Source: DAIOGN01 sp036745245 (GTDB lineage: Bacteria; Zixibacteria; MSB-5A5; JAUVRN01). From it: a stretch of DNA of 8,028 nucleotides. The stretch spans positions 1-8,028 of the forward strand of contig DAIOGN010000136.1 in assembly GCA_036745245.1 (NCBI GenBank), given 5' to 3'. A model generated the notes under the pieces. The model searched no databases and had not been told where the DNA came from. It saw nothing but the letters and a program-made list of their open reading frames with translations. The position numbers and the translations under genes are program-made. This document shows, one piece after another, positions 1 to 6,721 of this stretch; positions within the stretch are counted from its first letter, which is position 1, and each line of letters opens with the position of its first letter.

Positions 1-819
1 CGTGTACAGAATGGAAGCCATGAAGGCTCCGCTCATCACCAGAGCGGCGGCCCGCAGCAGCTTGGATTTGCTGGCCATCACCATGTACACAGCCAGCGGA
101 ACGATGACACACATAGCGACGCCGAAGTCATTGGAATTGGAAAAGAAGCCATGGACGCCGACTCCCACTCCCTGATTGATAAATGATTCACGGTCATCCG
201 TAAACCCGACGCCATGTTGGTAGGAGCGGATTTGAAACTGGCTCAGCTTGAAATTCAGAAGCAACAACAACCACACTACGGCACTCCACTTCGGCCATGA
301 GTCGATGACGTTGACAAGGAGGAGATAGACGGCAACAAACCTTGCGAGATCGAGCACCCCATTCCAGGCAAGCTTGGTGCTGATGGAGCCGGGAATGGAA
401 CACAGCGCCAGCGCCAGCCAGAGCAGCCACACGAGTCCGACTCGATCCCAGATCATGGTGAAAGAGCGGGATCGCAGTGACTGAAGTACAAAGGACACAA
501 AGGTAATCACCACAATCACCTTGCCGGGCTGGAGCTTCTGCAGCGCAGGCAACAAAAGGGCCAGACGAGTATACTCAAAACCAATGTAAGCCAGCACGCC
601 CATGATGGGGTAACTGATCACCAGGTAGAGACCCATCAGCCCTACAAGAGCCGCGACTATCCAAAGGGGATCCAGCCACATGTGACTGAGGCCCAGGGCG
701 ACGCAGAAACACATGAAAGCTGCCCACATCACCCTCGCGGGAGTGACCCACGCTACGTGTTGCGCATCCGGCGCGAGGAGGTCGACGGCCGGCGGTGAGT
801 CCTTACGGGCTTTCACCAC
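1..819 (-). CDS. O-antigen ligase/polymerase-like membrane protein, N-terminal part (cut by window edge)
   Basis: The frame is open from a GTG at 819 to the window edge, giving about 273 residues without a stop. After a short polar N-terminus (about 30 residues) it is almost entirely hydrophobic, with roughly six or seven membrane spans, including segments around PLWIVAALVGLMGLYLVI and AVVWLLLLLNF. A polar stretch around RSYQHGVGFTDD is followed by GVGVHGFFSNSNDFG, a Gly/Asn-rich motif typical of O-antigen ligase (Wzy_C/WaaL-like) proteins just before a membrane helix. Such proteins polymerise or ligate lipid-linked glycans on the periplasmic face. Two tandem GTG codons (819 and 816) are possible starts. 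I prefer 819 because GAGGGA (830-835) lies 10 bases upstream; an in-frame ATG at 729 is an alternative. The start overlaps the end of the Wzz gene, suggesting translational coupling. Membrane character is certain; the exact family is inferred from motif and context. Confidence 0.75.
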   Translation of the reverse strand, partial: MVKARKDSPPAVDLLAPDAQHVAWVTPARVMWAAFMCFCVALGLSHMWLDPLWIVAALVGLMGLYLVISYPIMGVLAYIGFEYTRLALLLPALQKLQPGKVIVVITFVSFVLQSLRSRSFTMIWDRVGLVWLLWLALALCSIPGSISTKLAWNGVLDLARFVAVYLLLVNVIDSWPKWSAVVWLLLLLNFKLSQFQIRSYQHGVGFTDDRESFINQGVGVGVHGFFSNSNDFGVAMCVIVPLAVYMVMASKSKLLRAAALVMSGAFMASILYT

Positions 820-2305
820 GGACACTCAGTCCCTCAATGCTCGGGACCACCCCGGCGACCGGTACGTTCAGATACGACACCACCTGTTCAGGAGTGGTGA
901 AGGATCGATCCGAGGCCTCTACTATAAAAATGGCAGCGGCTCCCAACAACAGGCCCACCAGTAGTCCCGACGCCGCGATGAGGCGCCGGTCGGGCCAGAC
1001 GGGCGCCAGGTGCAATTCCGCTTCTTCGACAATCTCGTAGTTCGATTGCTGAACCAGCGAGAGAGACAGCTCGAACACTTCCTGCTGATCCTTCAGATTG
1101 TCACGAAGCCTTTGCGCTGCGGCAATCTGCTGGTCCATCAGCTCAAGACGGCCCCGCAGTTCCGGAAGGCTCCGTCCTCTCGACCCCTGCACTCGAAGGC
1201 CTTCGCGAAGCGCCTCTACGTACTTCTTCAGATACTGTTTGCGGAGCTTGATCCCCAGAAGCGAGACCATTCGATCCTGGGTGTCTGCATCAATCCCGGA
1301 GTACTTCCTTGCGACCAGAGATCGGTGTTCGCGCTCAATCTCATCCTCGGTCTGCACAATCCGAACCTGCATCTCCTGCACGGCCGGATCGCGTTCGGCG
1401 CCGGTGCTTATGACCAGGGCGAGCCGCTCCACCAGCGTATCCAGCCTGCGAATCCCACGGCTCATGGCCGGCGACTCATCGATCGAAAGCTCTCCGGCGC
1501 TCGTCCGGTCGAGTTCCGCGGTGAGCCTGCGTTCCCGTGATTCCAGCTCTTCTGTCTCGAATCTCCGGCGCTCGATCTCCGTCTCCAGGGCTCGTTTGGC
1601 CTGTTGTGCGGGGACCTGCCCCCCCGCCTCTACGCTCGCAATGTCCTGCTCCAATCTTGTCCTCTCGTCCATCTTGCCCTTGAGATCGGCTTCGCGCTTG
1701 GCCAGTTCATCGTAAGCGAATTGGAGCGACCGATACACCGCCTGCTCGCTCTGTCTGTGCTTTTCGGCGATGAAGACATCGCCTATGCTCTTCGCCAGAT
1801 CGCGCGCCTGATGTGGAGTGGTGGCCTGCACGGAGATGAGCAGGTGGCTCGCCGTTACGTACTCCAGCTTCATCTGACGCGACACCATGTCGGCTACCAC
1901 GTCAATCTTGAGCTCATCGGCGGCTCGCTCGGGATACCTCGATTGCAGCTCCCGTACCTGCAGGGACACACTGGAATCCTGGTCGAGTCCTGCCGCTTCA
2001 ATGATCCTCGAAACATAGGCCGGAGTGCGAAGCTCCCGCTCGAGGTCGGTGATCTTCACGCGTTTGGAATCCAGACCGCTCACGATGTTGCGGTAGTCGC
2101 CCAGCATTCGGAGCACACCGGCGGACAGGCTGACCGGATTGCTCTCATAGACGAGCACCGCCGACTCGAACAAGGGTGTGATGAGGAAGGAGGCCACCAG
2201 GGCGGACAGAGTGATCAGGACCACCGGCACGAGTATGAACCAGCGACGACGCAGGATGGTGGCCAGAATCGCGCGTAACTCGAGGGTGTGTTCGGGTGTT
2301 GCCAT
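803..2305 (-). CDS. Wzz/GNVR-type polysaccharide chain-length determinant (polysaccharide co-polymerase)
   Basis: This 500-residue protein has the polysaccharide co-polymerase architecture. It has a short cytoplasmic N-terminus, a membrane span at about residues 22-42 and a long charged periplasmic region rich in coiled coil (about 170-420, with many Glu/Arg/Lys/Gln heptad-like stretches). A proline-containing segment (APVWP, 434-438) leads into a second span at about 442-463 and a short cytoplasmic tail. Such proteins sit in the inner membrane and set the length of, or help export, EPS or O-antigen chains made by Wzy. No Walker motifs follow the second span, so it lacks a fused kinase; the separate kinase at 3433-4167 probably acts on or with it. 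Its length fits exosortase-associated chain-length proteins. The ATG start is supported by a strong Shine-Dalgarno sequence. It lies 26 bases after the FemAB-like gene, and its end overlaps the start of the ligase-like gene. Confidence 0.9.
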   Translation of the reverse strand: MATPEHTLELRAILATILRRRWFILVPVVLITLSALVASFLITPLFESAVLVYESNPVSLSAGVLRMLGDYRNIVSGLDSKRVKITDLERELRTPAYVSRIIEAAGLDQDSSVSLQVRELQSRYPERAADELKIDVVADMVSRQMKLEYVTASHLLISVQATTPHQARDLAKSIGDVFIAEKHRQSEQAVYRSLQFAYDELAKREADLKGKMDERTRLEQDIASVEAGGQVPAQQAKRALETEIERRRFETEELESRERRLTAELDRTSAGELSIDESPAMSRGIRRLDTLVERLALVISTGAERDPAVQEMQVRIVQTEDEIEREHRSLVARKYSGIDADTQDRMVSLLGIKLRKQYLKKYVEALREGLRVQGSRGRSLPELRGRLELMDQQIAAAQRLRDNLKDQQEVFELSLSLVQQSNYEIVEEAELHLAPVWPDRRLIAASGLLVGLLLGAAAIFIVEASDRSFTTPEQVVSYLNVPVAGVVPSIEGLSVRGESP

Positions 2306-2311
2306 ACTTCA

Positions 2312-2319
2312 TCCTTCCT
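2312..2319 (-). promoter_or_regulatory. Ribosome binding site of the Wzz-like gene
   Basis: On the minus strand AGGAAGGA lies 6 bases before the ATG at 2305. It is the best Shine-Dalgarno sequence in the minus operon and fixes the start. It suggests that the chain-length protein is translated independently and well, while the kinase and FemAB-like genes have weak sites. Confidence 0.75.
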
Positions 2320-2331
2320 GACGAAGGGGTC

Positions 2332-3363
2332 TCACTTCGTTATACTCCGACGGATCAGGGGGCCCACCAGGTTGGCCACGGGCACCGGCAGTTTCTTCCA
2401 CGCACGGGTGGCCCATTCGAGCGCACCGTCGTCCTTATCCGGCAGCCTGGCCTCCCCACCCTTCAACGCACGGTAGTGCCAATAAAGGGGAACCTCTTTG
2501 GCTCCCCACCTCATTTTATATACGGCGTTGCCCGACCCCACGGTGGATCGCCCGAAGTCAAAAGCCGCACAATTCGTTTTGACGGCCAGTTTAATGCACT
2601 CCCAGTAAAGCAGGTCGTTCGGATGGAATGGGAAGGACGATCGTCTGGAGGAGATCCAGGGCGCGGACAGGGTATCGCCGTGTCGCAGGAGCAGGGCGCC
2701 GCCCACCACGGAGGCCGCCTTCCGCACCACGAGGAGCCGCGCAGAGTCCGGAAACGCCGCCAGGACCGCCTGAAACCATCGAACGGGGTGTGCCGGCGAA
2801 CCGAGGTCTCTCATGTTCTCGCTCCATGCCCCGTAAAACTCGTTGAGCATGGCGGCATCCGCCTGCTCCACGGTGAGATCGTTTTGCGTAGCCTTGCGGA
2901 CCCGATTACGCCGCTCCCCTGAAATGTTGTTCCACTGCGAGTCTTCCGTCCCCAAGAGCGGCAGGACAAAGGAACATTTGTAGGTGTCTACACGAAAGTT
3001 GCCGGCCAACGGCTGGTGCTGACGCAGTTCCACGTAACTCAGTCCCTCTGATTCCGCCAGATGAAGGGCCCGATCCACCAGCCGGTCGCTGATCTCCGTG
3101 TCATTGGCGGCGATTCCGGCCGTGTCAACAAAAGGAAGGGACGTGAGGGACCGGCCGAACAATCTGCTCCTGATGATCGAAAGCGGTAATACGCCGACGA
3201 TGTCGCCCGCGTTTCTCGCCACCACGTAGGGACAGGCATGGTGATAGACAGATTCAATCACGCGCTTCCATCCGTACCGATGATAGTGTGAAGCGTGGCG
3301 GCAATCTGCTACATAGGCGTCCCAGGCCGCGCCGTCAGGGTCCTCGCAAAGCTCAACCTGCAT
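2332..3363 (-). CDS. FemAB/GNAT-like protein of the exosortase (XrtA/PEP-CTERM)-associated type
   Basis: The product is a soluble 343-residue protein of the FemAB-like double-GNAT fold. The N-terminal half has AAWDAYVADC, then HYHRYGWKRVIE, then DIVGVLPLSIIRSRLFGRSL and SLPFVDTAGI, a run characteristic of the FemAB proteins that accompany exosortase/EPS loci. The C-terminal half has HPNDLLYWECIKLAVKTNC, FDFGRST and YKMRWGA, matching the family's conserved FDFGRS and Lys-x-x-Trp-Gly signatures. Classical FemAB enzymes transfer amino acids from aminoacyl-tRNA to peptidoglycan; for the exosortase-linked branch the acceptor is not established, so transfer of an acyl or aminoacyl group to a glycan or lipid intermediate is only inference. 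I chose ATG 3363 because homologues as I remember them begin at this point and the length is typical. A GTG at 3429 would add 22 residues and sit 3 bases after the kinase stop. No clear Shine-Dalgarno precedes either start. Confidence 0.85.
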   Translation of the reverse strand: MQVELCEDPDGAAWDAYVADCRHASHYHRYGWKRVIESVYHHACPYVVARNAGDIVGVLPLSIIRSRLFGRSLTSLPFVDTAGIAANDTEISDRLVDRALHLAESEGLSYVELRQHQPLAGNFRVDTYKCSFVLPLLGTEDSQWNNISGERRNRVRKATQNDLTVEQADAAMLNEFYGAWSENMRDLGSPAHPVRWFQAVLAAFPDSARLLVVRKAASVVGGALLLRHGDTLSAPWISSRRSSFPFHPNDLLYWECIKLAVKTNCAAFDFGRSTVGSGNAVYKMRWGAKEVPLYWHYRALKGGEARLPDKDDGALEWATRAWKKLPVPVANLVGPLIRRSITK

Positions 3364-3432
3364 GTCGGTCTTGCCGTGGAGTGCGGGCAAGAGCAGCCTT
3401 GCAGGTGGAGGATCCCAGCGGAGTTCCACGCG

Positions 3433-4167
3433 TCATGGCCGCGCCGTTCCTGGCTTACTTCCATTGTCATGCGTATAATGATAGTACGAGTAGCGATTGC
3501 CGTAGTAATTGGGCAGGACCTGCTTGACATCATTAAGAAGTATGCCTTTGAGGGGCGCCTTGACTTTCAGAAGATTGTCGCAGGCATGGCGCACCAGCTC
3601 GCGATGAGTGTCGCCGGCCTTCACCACCAGCAGCACCCCTGAAACATCCCCTGCCATCACTATGGGATCGACCACCGGCATCACTGGAGCGCTGTCCACC
3701 ACGATAAAATCGAATCTCTGCTTGGCCTGCGTGAGGATCTGAGAAATACGTCCTGCTTCGAAGTAGGAACTGGGCTCGCCCGACAATCGGCCAGCGGTCA
3801 GGACATGCAAGTTGGCGAGCGGCGTTTCCTTGTACGCACGTGCCAGAAGGAGCGTACCATCAGAAACCTCCGCGACACCATCTTCGAGGTACAGATTGAA
3901 CAGCTTGTGAATGGAAGGGCGGCGCAGATCCGCGTCCAAAAGTAGCGTCTTTCTCTTCACGGCGGCCAACGTCATGGCAAAGAAACTCGCCACCGTGGAT
4001 TTGCCCTCTCCCACCGTGGCTGACGTGATGAGATACGCTTTTGCTCCCGGAGTGGTTTCCCCATCCCGCAGGAGGCCGTGGTATAGACGAAGGAACTCTG
4101 TACCCGCCGGCGAATCGAGCGTGTAGAAATCGGTAATGCTGTCGGGGGACACGTCTGCCATATTCAT
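3433..4167 (-). CDS. BY-type protein-tyrosine kinase (CpsD/CapB-like, exosortase-locus type)
   Basis: This 244-residue cytoplasmic P-loop ATPase is of the bacterial tyrosine kinase family, which autophosphorylates on a C-terminal tyrosine cluster and controls polysaccharide assembly through a Wzz partner. Visible motifs are Walker A SATVGEGKST (49-58), Walker A' TLLLDADLRRP (74-84), Walker B FIVVDSAPV (154-162), and a tail with six tyrosines in eleven residues (221, 222, 226, 228, 229, 231; YYGNRYSYYHY). It has no membrane segments, so it is the stand-alone kinase of a split kinase/Wzz pair with the gene at 803-2305. The residue before GEGKST is Val where Pro is common in this family. I chose ATG 4167 (MNMADV) or the second ATG at 4161. 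The frame runs up to a TTG at 4230, but that TTG lies inside the probable -35 element and the added residues look non-coding. No Shine-Dalgarno is evident, which fits a short leader. It is the first gene of the minus operon. Confidence 0.93.
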   Translation of the reverse strand: MNMADVSPDSITDFYTLDSPAGTEFLRLYHGLLRDGETTPGAKAYLITSATVGEGKSTVASFFAMTLAAVKRKTLLLDADLRRPSIHKLFNLYLEDGVAEVSDGTLLLARAYKETPLANLHVLTAGRLSGEPSSYFEAGRISQILTQAKQRFDFIVVDSAPVMPVVDPIVMAGDVSGVLLVVKAGDTHRELVRHACDNLLKVKAPLKGILLNDVKQVLPNYYGNRYSYYHYTHDNGSKPGTARP

Positions 4168-4201
4168 GTATCGTAATCTGGTGCAGTTGTCACAAGCGGC
4201 A

Positions 4202-4230
4202 AAAATACACCATCGCGCTCTTCCTATCAA
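4202..4230 (-). promoter_or_regulatory. Sigma-70-like promoter for the minus-strand EPS operon
   Basis: On the minus strand TTGATA (4230-4225, five of six matches to TTGACA) is followed after exactly 17 bases by TATTTT (4207-4202, four of six matches to TATAAT). Transcription would start near 4195 and give a leader of about 28 bases before the kinase ATG at 4167. The position at the head of the operon and the spacing support it; there is no experimental proof. Confidence 0.6.
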
Positions 4231-4236
4231 GCACTA

Positions 4237-4294
4237 GAGTCGGGTCGGCCCCGGCGAGTCGGGTCTTCCTTTCAGCTTCTCAAGCCACTATATT
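4237..4294 (+). promoter_or_regulatory. Direct-repeat operator and -10-like element upstream of the exosortase operon
   Basis: GAGTCGGGTC occurs twice as a perfect 10-bp direct repeat (4237-4246 and 4256-4265), 19 bp apart start to start, close to two helical turns. A -10-like TATATT lies at 4289-4294. The sequence at the matching -35 position (TTCCTT, 4266-4271) is a poor match, and the second repeat directly abuts it. That is the layout expected for a promoter that needs an activator bound at the -35 side. Predicted transcription would begin within about 6-7 bases of the exosortase ATG, giving a nearly leaderless mRNA and agreeing with the absence of a Shine-Dalgarno sequence. The repeats could equally influence the divergent minus promoter. 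The repeat is seen; the role is inferred. Confidence 0.45.
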
Positions 4295-4306
4295 GGTTGA
4301 CCCGGT

Positions 4307-5215
4307 ATGCGTGATCGCAACCCCCTCCTCCCGAAGACGTCTGAGGCCGGCCCCTTGCTCGCTCCGGGCGGATTGTCAGCCAGCCATGTGAATTACCTTC
4401 TGCTCAGCATGGCGATCTGGATTCTGGCCACCATGCATGCATGGTTGAGCATGGCTGCCGATTGGTGGAACGATCCAAATTATTCACACGGCCTGTTGAT
4501 CATCCCCACGGCGTTGTACTTTGTTTGGCGGGCACGCGGAGAATGGCAGCGCATTCAGCCCCGGGTATCCACCCTGGGCCTCTTCTGCTTCTGCGGGGCC
4601 AGTGTGTTGTATCTTCTGGGCACCGCTGCTGCTGAGAACTTCTCGGTTCGCGTGGCCGCCGTGACCGGCATTGCAGCCCTCGCCTGGGGGCTCCTCGGTT
4701 GGCGGTTCTTGAGGGCGGCCTGGTTTCCGTTTGTGTTCCTGTTCTTCGCCATTCCGTGGCCCTATGTGATTTACTACCAGATCACCTTCCCCCTGCAGCT
4801 CTTCTCCACGAAAGCGGCCTGCGCGGTCCTCGATACGCTCGGCATGACCTTTGCACGTCAGGGCAACATGATCCACCTGCCCGGTTACTCCCTCGAGGTG
4901 GTCGAGGCCTGCAGCGGCGTGCGCTCGCTGTGGTCTCTGGCCACACTGGGCGCCGCCTACGCCTACCTTACCCAGCCCGGCTATGTGAGGCCATGGCTCT
5001 TGTTTGCGCTCTCCCTGCCGATCGCCCTGGGGGCAAACATCGTTCGTCTGGTGATCACGGCCGTCGGCGCCTACGGATGGGGCCCGGACGTGGCCGAGCG
5101 CGTTCTCCACGACCTCGGCGGATTCCTCGTTTTTGGTGTGGCGCTCATAACACTCATCCTGTCCGGCTCAATCATTACATGGACAAGTCAAAAGCTATCG
5201 CCGGCATCTCCATAG
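4307..5215 (+). CDS. Exosortase (integral membrane cysteine transpeptidase)
   Basis: This 302-residue protein has about eight hydrophobic spans. Exosortases are inner-membrane proteases/transpeptidases that cut the C-terminal sorting tail (PEP-CTERM or a variant) from exported proteins. The three conserved catalytic positions are present: Cys202 in VVEACSGVRSL, Arg247 in ANIVRLVI and His268 in VLHDLGGF. The N-terminal hallmark DPNYSHGLLIIP (56-67) and the IPWPYVIYYQITFPLQ segment before the catalytic loop are also typical. It has no fused EpsI-like C-terminal domain; that function is encoded by the next gene, which overlaps by 37 bases. The subtype cannot be assigned by eye. The start is the first ATG, with no Shine-Dalgarno, and it is divergent from the EPS kinase operon. 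No sorting-signal substrate lies in the window, so targets must be elsewhere in the genome. Confidence 0.93.
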   Translation: MRDRNPLLPKTSEAGPLLAPGGLSASHVNYLLLSMAIWILATMHAWLSMAADWWNDPNYSHGLLIIPTALYFVWRARGEWQRIQPRVSTLGLFCFCGASVLYLLGTAAAENFSVRVAAVTGIAALAWGLLGWRFLRAAWFPFVFLFFAIPWPYVIYYQITFPLQLFSTKAACAVLDTLGMTFARQGNMIHLPGYSLEVVEACSGVRSLWSLATLGAAYAYLTQPGYVRPWLLFALSLPIALGANIVRLVITAVGAYGWGPDVAERVLHDLGGFLVFGVALITLILSGSIITWTSQKLSPASP

Positions 5216-5820
5216 TCCTCAGCCTGCTGGTCGGCGCGTCCACCTACGCGTTGAGGGCTCAGAGAACCGCACCGGGGCTACCGAAGCTCGACCTGCTGCC
5301 ATTGCGATTCGACCAATACGCAGGAACTGAAGAACGATTCGATTCCGCCACCTATGTTGTGCTGGGTGCCGACACCACCACCCTTCGCCGCTATGCGGGC
5401 GCAGATGGGATTCCCATCTGGCTGTTCGTCGCCTACTTTGGCGCCCAGAACTACGGCGAGCAGATTCACTCGCCCAGGAACTGTCTTCCGGGAGGCGGCT
5501 GGAACATCGTGTCCCATGAGCACGTGCCATTGATCCTGCCGGGACGTGGCGAAGTCACTTCCAACCGACTCCTGATCGAATCTCAGGGCAATCAGCAGAT
5601 CATGCACTATTTCTTTCTCACGCGCGTGGGACCCGTGGCATCGGAGTATCGTCTCAAGTTCGAGTTGGCCCGGGCGGCTCTCACATTCAAGCCACGTGAT
5701 GCCGTGTTCGTCAGGGTGTCCAGCCCGGTGCGGGAAGACGGCCCCGAAGGAGCCGACCAGAGATGCCGGGACCTGTTGTCACAAGCCATGCCTCTGCTTT
5801 CACACGGATTGTTGTTCTAG
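5179..5820 (+). CDS. epsI: EpsI-family exosortase-associated protein
   Basis: This 213-residue protein has one N-terminal membrane anchor or uncleaved signal (about residues 6-24, AIAGISIVLSLLVGASTYAL) and a periplasmic EpsI domain. The family signature HSPRNCLPGGGW (97-108) is complete, with His97 and Cys102 intact, and is followed by SNRLLIESQG and MHYFFLTR, the counterpart of the usual YYW block. EpsI domains occur fused to the C-terminus of some exosortases or as a separate neighbour; the biochemical role is not settled, though they are required for EPS production in some species. Here the protein is stand-alone. The ATG lies 37 bases inside the exosortase gene in another frame and lacks a clear Shine-Dalgarno, so translational coupling is likely. 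The frame is open far upstream, inside the exosortase gene, but only this start gives the expected short N-terminus and anchor. Confidence 0.92.
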   Translation: MDKSKAIAGISIVLSLLVGASTYALRAQRTAPGLPKLDLLPLRFDQYAGTEERFDSATYVVLGADTTTLRRYAGADGIPIWLFVAYFGAQNYGEQIHSPRNCLPGGGWNIVSHEHVPLILPGRGEVTSNRLLIESQGNQQIMHYFFLTRVGPVASEYRLKFELARAALTFKPRDAVFVRVSSPVREDGPEGADQRCRDLLSQAMPLLSHGLLF

Positions 5821-5823
5821 GCC

Positions 5824-6693
5824 ATGGCCAGAGCGCTCCTGGAGTCTCTGCGGCCAGAGCAATGGGTGAAGAACCTGCTCGTGTTTGCCGCGCTCGTGTT
5901 TGCTCTCAAGGCCGGCGAGGCACCGGCCGTGATCAACGCCGTCATTGCGTTTCTGCTCTTCTGCTCTGCTTCGAGCGGTGTGTATCTTCTCAACGACATC
6001 TTCGACCGGGAGCATGACCGGAAGCACCCCCTGAAGCGTGATCGCCCCATCGCTTCCGGGGCCGTGCCCGTTGGTCTGGCTGCGTCCGTATCGGCAGCGC
6101 TTGTGGTCCTGGCGCTTGGGTGCGGAACGATTCTCGGGATTCCGTTTGCCCTGGCCGTGCTCGCCTACGTCGTGATTCAGGTGAGCTACAGCATGGGACT
6201 GAAGAGGCTGGTCATCATCGATGTCCTATGCGTGGCTTTTGGCTTTGTGCTGCGGGCCGCTGCCGGCGCCCTCGCCATCGACGCGATGATCTCGCCCTGG
6301 CTTCTGATCTGCTCGCTCAGTCTGGCCCTGCTCCTGGCCCTTGGCAAGCGTCGGCATGAAGTGGTGTTGCTCGAATTGAGCGCTCGCGAACATCGCGCCT
6401 CGCTCACCCAATACTCGCCCTATTTTCTGGATCAGATGATTGGTGTGATGACGTCCACGACCGTAGTCTCTTACGCACTGTATACGTTGTCGCAGGACAC
6501 GGCGGGGAAATTCGGAACACATTACATGGTGATCACTCTGCCATTCGTGATCTACGGGGTCTTCAGATATCTTTACCTGGTTCATCAGAAACACGAAGGC
6601 GGGAACCCCACGAAGATGTTTCTCACGGACTGGGCGATCCTGATCAACACGGCCCTCTGGCTTCTGACCTCGGCCTGGATTGTCTACCGGTAA
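5824..6693 (+). CDS. UbiA-family prenyltransferase, decaprenyl-phosphate phosphoribosyltransferase type
   Basis: This 289-residue polytopic membrane protein is of the UbiA superfamily. The subgroup signature of decaprenyl-phosphate phosphoribosyltransferases is clear: RPEQWVKN (10-17), the aspartate-rich motif NDIFDREHD (57-65) followed by HPLKRDRPIASG (68-79), then YSMGLKRLVIIDV (122-134), FVLRAAAGA (141-149) and LALGKRRHE (171-179). Such enzymes join phosphoribosyl pyrophosphate to polyprenyl phosphate at the inner membrane, giving polyprenyl-phosphoryl phosphoribose, the precursor of lipid-linked ribose and arabinose donors. The enzyme is known from mycobacterial arabinan synthesis (Rv3806c), and homologues occur in many Gram-negatives. 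The ATG lies 3 bases after the EpsI stop with no separate Shine-Dalgarno, so it belongs to the exosortase operon. This suggests the locus glycan contains a pentose or uses this carrier. The later epimerase and phosphatase genes are not in the window. Confidence 0.88.
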   Translation: MARALLESLRPEQWVKNLLVFAALVFALKAGEAPAVINAVIAFLLFCSASSGVYLLNDIFDREHDRKHPLKRDRPIASGAVPVGLAASVSAALVVLALGCGTILGIPFALAVLAYVVIQVSYSMGLKRLVIIDVLCVAFGFVLRAAAGALAIDAMISPWLLICSLSLALLLALGKRRHEVVLLELSAREHRASLTQYSPYFLDQMIGVMTSTTVVSYALYTLSQDTAGKFGTHYMVITLPFVIYGVFRYLYLVHQKHEGGNPTKMFLTDWAILINTALWLLTSAWIVYR

Positions 6694-6721
6694 GGCTGCT
6701 TGCGTGTGACGGCCGAAAAAC

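Noticed and set aside
1010..2278. Long plus-strand open frames opposite the Wzz-like gene (up to 224 codons)
   Set aside because: They lie wholly antisense to a gene with clear family architecture, have no ribosome binding site, and their Ser/Arg/Leu-rich or low-complexity composition is what GC-rich antisense frames produce.
2296..2922. A 208-codon plus-strand frame opposite the FemAB-like gene
   Set aside because: It is antisense to a well-conserved protein, begins inside the Wzz ribosome binding region, and has no recognisable motif.
3364..3429. GTG start at 3429 for the FemAB-like gene
   Set aside because: It would sit neatly after the kinase stop, but the extra 22 proline- and leucine-rich residues precede the usual family start (MQVEL...), so the ATG at 3363 was preferred; the longer form cannot be fully excluded.
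4168..4230. N-terminal extension of the tyrosine kinase from a TTG at 4230
   Set aside because: The TTG is the first part of a likely -35 element, no Shine-Dalgarno precedes it, and the added 21 residues (Cys/Arg-rich) do not look like a kinase N-terminus.
4484..5110. A 208-codon minus-strand frame opposite the exosortase
   Set aside because: It is rich in Gly, Glu, His and Gln without domain features and mirrors the exosortase codons, whose catalytic residues are all in place.
4699..5178. Upstream extension of the EpsI frame inside the exosortase gene
   Set aside because: The frame is simply open there; its Pro/Arg-rich translation has no similarity to EpsI, and the ATG at 5179 gives the normal anchor and length.
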